From positions 81,814 to 99,430 of the forward strand of contig DINI01000035.1 of the NCBI GenBank assembly GCA_002426755.1: a DNA stretch of 17,617 bases, given 5' to 3'. Every line of letters begins with the position of its first letter. Positions within the stretch are counted from its first letter, which is position 1. A program made the position numbers and the translations under genes. Shown here piece by piece: positions 13,843 to 17,617 of the stretch. The notes under the pieces are model-generated. The model worked only from the letters and a program-made list of their open reading frames with translations. It did no database searches and had not been told where the DNA came from. This DNA comes from Flavobacteriaceae bacterium UBA5544 (lineage in GTDB: Bacteria; Bacteroidota; Bacteroidia; Flavobacteriales; Flavobacteriaceae).

Positions 13843-14526
13843 ATGAAAAAATTAATACTTCTTTTAGTTGTTATGGCTTCTTTCAGCATGACCGGCCAAA
13901 CAAAAAACGAACTTCAAAAACATTTTGAAGCGTACTACAAACAGATGAAATTACAAGGTGACGTGCAAGGTGTTATCAATGCGATGACCCATTTGGATGT
14001 GCTCAAACCAACACAGGCGAGAAAAGATACGATTGCCTATTTATATGTCTCCGAAGGTCAGAATGTACAGGCACTTAATACTATTGGAATCGAAAAAAAC
14101 GCCACTGATTCTGATTTGAATGTGGAAGTGAAAGCAATTGCCTTAAAATCATTGAATCAGCCAAAACGTGCTTTAGAGCATTATGAGGTATTATTTAATA
14201 GAAAACCAAACCCATATATGGCCTATGAAATTGCCGATTTAAAACTTCAGCTGCAGGATTTGGCGGGCGCCAAAACGAGTATTGAATATGGGTTGGCAAA
14301 CGTAACGGATGACATGAAACATGCGTTTTATGAAATGCAACAACCTTACGAAACTTCTTTAAAGGCAGCCTTTACTTACTTGAAAGCACTTATGATTTAT
14401 AATGAAGACACAACGAACAATGTAGAAAGTGCCATCGCCACATTAAACCATGCGTTGGTGATGGATCCAAACTTTAATCTTGCAAAAATCAGCAAAGATG
14501 CGTTGTTGAAAAAGACAAAACAGTAA
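13843..14526 (+). CDS. Secreted TPR-type protein
   Basis: A 227-aa protein with a signal peptide (MKKLILLLVVMASFSMTGQ, cleavage near residue 19). The mature part is all-helical with degenerate tetratricopeptide repeats: 'ALKSLNQPKRALEHYEVLFNRKP' near 105-127, 'YEIADLKLQLQDLAGAKTSIEYGL' near 128-151, and a last unit 'AIATLNHALVMDPNFNLA' near 198-215. It is probably periplasmic and a binding scaffold, and no enzyme motif is present. It starts 72 nt after the YeeZ-like gene, so it may be a separate unit. A strong terminator follows at 14546-14574. The exact role is unknown. Confidence 0.8.
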   Translation: MKKLILLLVVMASFSMTGQTKNELQKHFEAYYKQMKLQGDVQGVINAMTHLDVLKPTQARKDTIAYLYVSEGQNVQALNTIGIEKNATDSDLNVEVKAIALKSLNQPKRALEHYEVLFNRKPNPYMAYEIADLKLQLQDLAGAKTSIEYGLANVTDDMKHAFYEMQQPYETSLKAAFTYLKALMIYNEDTTNNVESAIATLNHALVMDPNFNLAKISKDALLKKTKQ

Positions 14527-14545
14527 TCTATATTGTTTACTAAAT

Positions 14546-14574
14546 AAAAAAAGCAGCCCATGGGCTGCTTTTTT
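14546..14574. terminator. Bidirectional terminator between the TPR and M13 genes
   Basis: A 28-base perfect palindrome made of an A run, AGCAGCCCATGGGCTGCT and a T run. It folds into a GC-rich hairpin (GCAGCC / GGCTGC around CATG) with a T run on either strand. It serves the plus-strand TPR gene (stop at 14526) and the minus-strand M13 gene (stop at 14592). Confidence 0.9.
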
Positions 14575-14591
14575 GTTATCTCATTTTCTGA

Positions 14592-16667
14592 CTACCAAAT
14601 TCTAACTCGCTTTTCAGGAGCCAAATACATTGGGTCTCCTTCTTTAATATCAAAAGCTTCATAAAACGCATCAATGTTTTTCAATGGTTGTGTAGCTCTG
14701 TTCATTCCAGGAGAATGTGGATCTGTTTTAATACGTGTTCTTAATGCTTCATCGCGCATCAAAGTTCTCCATACAGTTGCCCAACTCATAAAGAAACGTT
14801 GCTCTGGCGTAAAACCATCGATGTTTTCAGGACGTCCGTTTTCTTTAAAACTTTGCTGCAACCCATCATAAGCCGCAAGTACGCCACCTAAATCTCCAAT
14901 ATTTTCACCAAGGGTAAACTCTCCATTGATATAAAGACTGTCGGCAACTTCTACACTACTATATTGGTCAGCCAAGGCTTTACCTCTTTTTGTAAACTCT
15001 TCCAAGTCCTTGTCAGTCCACCAATTTTTTAAATTTCCGTCGGCATCAAAACGTGCACCAGAATCATCAAAAGCATGTGAAATTTCATGACCAATCACCG
15101 CTCCAATACCCCCATAATTAACGGCATCATCGGCTTGATAATTATAGAATGGAGGTTGCAAAATAGCAGCCGGAAAAACAATTTCGTTATTCAATGGATT
15201 AAAGTAAGCATTCACCGTTTGTGGTGCCATGCCCCATTTTGTTTTATCAACAGGTTCATTGATTTCAGAATAGTTCTTTTTAGTGGCCCAATCTGCTACG
15301 GCCAACATGTTTTCAGCATAGCTGTTTCCGCTTTTGACCATCATTTTTGAATAGTCTTCCCATTTGTCTGGATAGGCAATCTTTACAGTAAACTTGTCCA
15401 ATTTTTCAATCGCTTTTAGCTTTGTATCTTCCGACATCCAATCCAATGCTTTGATACGAACTTGGTATGCCGCAATAATATTGTGAATCATTTTTTCGGC
15501 TTTCGCTTTTGCTTCAGGCGGAAATTTTGCATCCACATATACTTTTCCAATGGCTTCACCCACAGTATTGCTCACAGTTCCTAAGGCGCGTTCATCCGCA
15601 GGTTGTTGTTTTTTTGCACCATTAAGTGTTTTACTGTAGAAATCCCAATTTGCTTTTTCCATATCGGTAGTTAACATCCCAGCAGCGTTATTTAGGGTGG
15701 ACCAACGAACCAATGTCTTAAGGTCTTCAATGGAAGTGTTTTTCAATATTGAATTCAATGCTGTCATATATGCTGGCTGCATGACCATCACTGTATCTAG
15801 TTTTTTATTGATTCCTAAATCCCTAATGTATTTTTCCCAATTGATGGTTGGAGTCATTGCCTGCAATTCTTGAAGACTTTTTGGGTTATTGTAATTACGC
15901 ATATCACGGCTTTGCACTTTATCCAAACGTGGTTCTGCCAATTTTGTCTCAATCTCTAGAATCGTAGTGGCGGCTTTTCGAGCTTTATCACCTTCTATAC
16001 CAATATATTTGTACATTCTCACAATATGATCCATGTACTGTTGGCGGATTTCCTTTGATTTTTCGTCCTGTTCTACGTAGTAGTCACGATCTGGTAAGCC
16101 TAAACCCCCTGGAGTAATGTAAGGAGCGTTCATGCTACTATCATTTAAATCGGCAAAAGAAGCCAAGCCCATAAATGGTCCTGAAATAGCATTGTTTTGT
16201 GCCAAGGTAGTCTGCAAGTCCTCAACATTTTTGATAGCATCAATTTTATCGAGATAAGGCTTTAATGGCATAATGCCTGCTTTATTTCTTGCAACTGTAT
16301 CAAGTTCTGTTTGGTAAATTAAGATGGCTTTTTTTTGGTCAGTTCCATCTGCATAAGCTTTGTCTTCAATCGCTTTATTCATTAAATCCAAGACATCTTT
16401 GCGTGTGGTTTTTCTTAATACACTAAAACCACCCCATACCGATTCGTCATCCGGAATGGTGGTGTTCCTTTGCCAACTCCCATTGACATAGGTGTAGAAA
16501 TCATCTTTAGGACTTACGGAAGGATCCATATTATCCATAATTAATCCGGGTGTTTTTTTCTCTTTAATCATAGGTTTTTTCTTTGGTACGTCTTGTGAAA
16601 ATGAATTGAAACTCATTAGTAGGACACCAGAAAAAACCAATACTTGTTTCATATTGGTTTTAATCAT
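14592..16667 (-). CDS. M13-family zinc endopeptidase (neprilysin/PepO-like)
   Basis: A 691-aa exported metallopeptidase that cleaves peptides and small proteins. The N-terminus carries a signal peptide (hydrophobic core about 8-20, ending FSQ at 23-25). A second ATG at 16652 (MKQVLVFSG...) is an equally good start and would shorten it by five residues. Family motifs are NAYFN (486-490, substrate binding), the zinc site HEISH (527-531), the third zinc ligand E588 in ENIGD (588-592), and the histidine of DPHSPGMNR (650-658) that stabilises the transition state. The C-terminus is RVRIW, where the family usually has CxxW. The protein is full length for the family with all catalytic residues present. 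The location is probably the periplasm. Confidence 0.95.
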   Translation of the reverse strand: MIKTNMKQVLVFSGVLLMSFNSFSQDVPKKKPMIKEKKTPGLIMDNMDPSVSPKDDFYTYVNGSWQRNTTIPDDESVWGGFSVLRKTTRKDVLDLMNKAIEDKAYADGTDQKKAILIYQTELDTVARNKAGIMPLKPYLDKIDAIKNVEDLQTTLAQNNAISGPFMGLASFADLNDSSMNAPYITPGGLGLPDRDYYVEQDEKSKEIRQQYMDHIVRMYKYIGIEGDKARKAATTILEIETKLAEPRLDKVQSRDMRNYNNPKSLQELQAMTPTINWEKYIRDLGINKKLDTVMVMQPAYMTALNSILKNTSIEDLKTLVRWSTLNNAAGMLTTDMEKANWDFYSKTLNGAKKQQPADERALGTVSNTVGEAIGKVYVDAKFPPEAKAKAEKMIHNIIAAYQVRIKALDWMSEDTKLKAIEKLDKFTVKIAYPDKWEDYSKMMVKSGNSYAENMLAVADWATKKNYSEINEPVDKTKWGMAPQTVNAYFNPLNNEIVFPAAILQPPFYNYQADDAVNYGGIGAVIGHEISHAFDDSGARFDADGNLKNWWTDKDLEEFTKRGKALADQYSSVEVADSLYINGEFTLGENIGDLGGVLAAYDGLQQSFKENGRPENIDGFTPEQRFFMSWATVWRTLMRDEALRTRIKTDPHSPGMNRATQPLKNIDAFYEAFDIKEGDPMYLAPEKRVRIW

Positions 16668-16689
16668 AATAAAAATTGTTTACGGTTTT

Positions 16690-16711
16690 CATGAATGCTT
16701 CGCATATCATG
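16690..16711 (-). other. Hairpin upstream of the M13 gene
   Basis: CATGA plus ATGC pairs with GCAT and TCATG around a TTC loop, with one bulged A. It lies 23 nt upstream of the first start codon and would be in the 5' leader if transcription starts further upstream. No T run follows, so it is not a terminator. Confidence 0.3.
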
Positions 16712-16797
16712 ATTATTTAAAGTCTATAAATTTACTTAAATATTAGAGGCTAAAATCCTTGAATTGTTACATCTTAACAAAACATTAATAAAAATGC

Positions 16798-17334
16798 TCA
16801 ATTTTGAATGCTCTTAATTGTAGGGTCATCAATCACTTGGGTCTCAAGTTCAAATTTTTTATTGATTTGGAGATGGAGATTGGAAGTAGCCACCAAAAAT
16901 TCCTTGATGTTATTTAAAACCTCTTCTTTTTTAGTCGTATTGAGTTTTAGCGTGCTGTGAAGTTTTAAAAGCTTGGTCTCCAAAGCTATTAAGCGTTCCT
17001 TTATTGCTGGAGTAGCAACACTGGCGGGTATATCATCTCTTAAATCTTTTAAAAAATTCATGAGCAATTCGTTCTTTCCTCCAAAAAACGAAAAATCAGC
17101 TTGTTTTAAGTAGTCGATTTGCATCATCAATTCTTGGTAACGCTGCCAATTGACAACTGCGTTTTTAGCATCTGAACTTAATACATAGTCGGTATATTTC
17201 AAATTCTCAATATCCTTTGCGGTAATGCGTTGTGCATCTTTTTCTTGATTCGACATTTCATTGGTTGCTTGTTCGGTTTTGGAATTACATCCTAACATCA
17301 AAAACAAACTAAATAATAACAATAAGGGTCTCAT
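16798..17334 (-). CDS. Putative lipoprotein, helical, function unknown
   Basis: A 178-aa protein with a lipoprotein signal peptide: MRPLLLLFSLFLMLGC, lipobox LMLGC with the acylated cysteine at residue 16. There is no aspartate after the cysteine, so outer-membrane sorting is plausible. The mature part is polar and predicted largely helical, with leucine/lysine patterns ('LIALETKLLKLHSTLKLNTTKKEEVLNNIKEFL', about 114-146) suggesting a helical bundle or short coiled coil. I do not recognise a family. It is transcribed from its own promoter at 17372-17400. It lies 130 nt upstream of the M13 peptidase on the same strand, with no terminator that I can see between them, so read-through is possible. 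Confidence 0.75.
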   Translation of the reverse strand: MRPLLLLFSLFLMLGCNSKTEQATNEMSNQEKDAQRITAKDIENLKYTDYVLSSDAKNAVVNWQRYQELMMQIDYLKQADFSFFGGKNELLMNFLKDLRDDIPASVATPAIKERLIALETKLLKLHSTLKLNTTKKEEVLNNIKEFLVATSNLHLQINKKFELETQVIDDPTIKSIQN

Positions 17335-17371
17335 AATATATCAACCATTAAAAATTCAAAAAAATATGATT

Positions 17372-17400
17372 CAAAGATACTTAAACTTTAAAAGAATCAA
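17372..17400 (-). promoter_or_regulatory. Promoter of the lipoprotein gene
   Basis: On the minus strand, TTG (17400-17398) is followed after 18 nt by TATCTTTG (17379-17372), an exact match to TAnnTTTG. Predicted initiation near 17368 gives a leader of about 34 nt before the ATG at 17334. Confidence 0.6.
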
Positions 17401-17421
17401 TGAGACAATCTACCAGTTAAA

Positions 17422-17447
17422 AACGAATTTCCGTCTTAAAATTCGTT
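17422..17447. other. Small hairpin between the divergent genes
   Basis: Perfect 9-bp inverted repeat AACGAATTT / AAATTCGTT with an 8-nt loop, lying between the two divergent promoters. There is a weak T-rich stretch on the plus side but no upstream plus-strand gene to terminate. It could be an operator. Confidence 0.3.
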
Positions 17448-17488
17448 AATTTTTGAAACTTTAAATTTTCTCTCGCTTATATTCTTAT

Positions 17489-17496
17489 TACTTTTG
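17489..17496 (+). promoter_or_regulatory. -7 element of the threonine dehydrogenase gene
   Basis: TACTTTTG matches TAnnTTTG exactly, 24 nt before the ATG at 17520. No clear TTTG is present at the standard -33 distance. Confidence 0.4.
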
Positions 17497-17519
17497 TTGA
17501 AATAAAAAAGCACATCAAC

Positions 17520-17617
17520 ATGCCTTCAAAAATACTCATTATAGGAGCTTGTGGTCAAATCGGTTCAGAACTGACTTATAAATTACGTGAAATACATGGG
17601 AATGAAAACGTAATTGC
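17520..17617 (+). CDS. L-threonine 3-dehydrogenase (SDR type), N-terminal fragment
   Basis: Only the first 32 codons are in the window. They begin MPSKILIIGACGQIGSEL, an extended-SDR dinucleotide motif (GxxGxxG form, GACGQIG), then LTYKLREIHGNENVI. This closely resembles the start of the NAD-dependent, epimerase-like L-threonine 3-dehydrogenases that I know from Flavobacterium (about 310 aa). Those oxidise threonine to 2-amino-3-ketobutyrate. The substrate-binding part is outside the window, so another NAD-dependent epimerase is possible. It is divergent from the lipoprotein gene. Confidence 0.7.
   Translation, partial: MPSKILIIGACGQIGSELTYKLREIHGNENVI

Noticed and set aside
17261..17449. 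62-aa plus-strand open frame overlapping the lipoprotein start
   Set aside because: It is antisense to the lipoprotein signal peptide and covers that gene's promoter. The composition is low-complexity (Asn/Lys/Ile) and there is no family match.

Overview
The window looks like chromosomal DNA from a member of the Bacteroidota, most likely the family Flavobacteriaceae. The reasons are the AT-rich composition, A-rich translation starts without Shine-Dalgarno sequences, and several upstream elements matching the Bacteroidota housekeeping promoter (TTTG about 18-20 bases before TAnnTTTG). The gene content also fits: a divergent PEP carboxylase, a plug-domain surface protein with an MG2-like fold, an M13 metallopeptidase and an SDR-type threonine dehydrogenase. 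I see no insertion sequence, prophage, CRISPR array, tRNA or rRNA. Most of the window is housekeeping or ordinary flavobacterial gene content.

Layout. Positions 1-306 (-) hold the start of a TPR protein that runs off the window. Positions 397-1032 (-) are gene-poor but hold two compact candidate transcription units of about 190 nt each. Both have a promoter-like element, a very short ORF (25 aa and 40 aa) and an intrinsic terminator. ppc (-) follows, and is divergent from a large exported MG2/plug-domain protein (+, 3855-6236). That gene converges on recQ (-) over a shared bidirectional terminator. A small SSB protein (-) and a spermidine-synthase-like methyltransferase (+) diverge from a region holding a LacI/CcpA-type palindrome. 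Next come a small zinc-ribbon protein (+) and a CBS-pair protein (-), which converge with no gap. A nine-helix M28 membrane peptidase (+) overlaps a YeeZ-like Rossmann protein (+), and a secreted TPR protein (+) follows. The last part holds an M13 endopeptidase (-), a lipoprotein (-) and the start of an L-threonine 3-dehydrogenase (+).

Functional links. Most neighbours are unrelated single-gene units. The clearest operon is the M28 peptidase with the YeeZ-like protein, whose TTG start overlaps the peptidase stop codon. Three export-related products (MG2/plug protein, M13 peptidase, lipoprotein) act in the envelope. ppc feeds oxaloacetate to the TCA cycle. recQ and ssb lie side by side on the same strand and both handle single-stranded DNA, but each appears to have its own signals.

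The most interesting structure is the unit at 397-619 (-). It combines a promoter, a hairpin at the predicted 5' end, a 25-codon ORF and a terminator. The terminator's 5' arm can alternatively pair with the last codons of the ORF. This could be an attenuator for the TPR gene, a small-protein gene or a structured sRNA.
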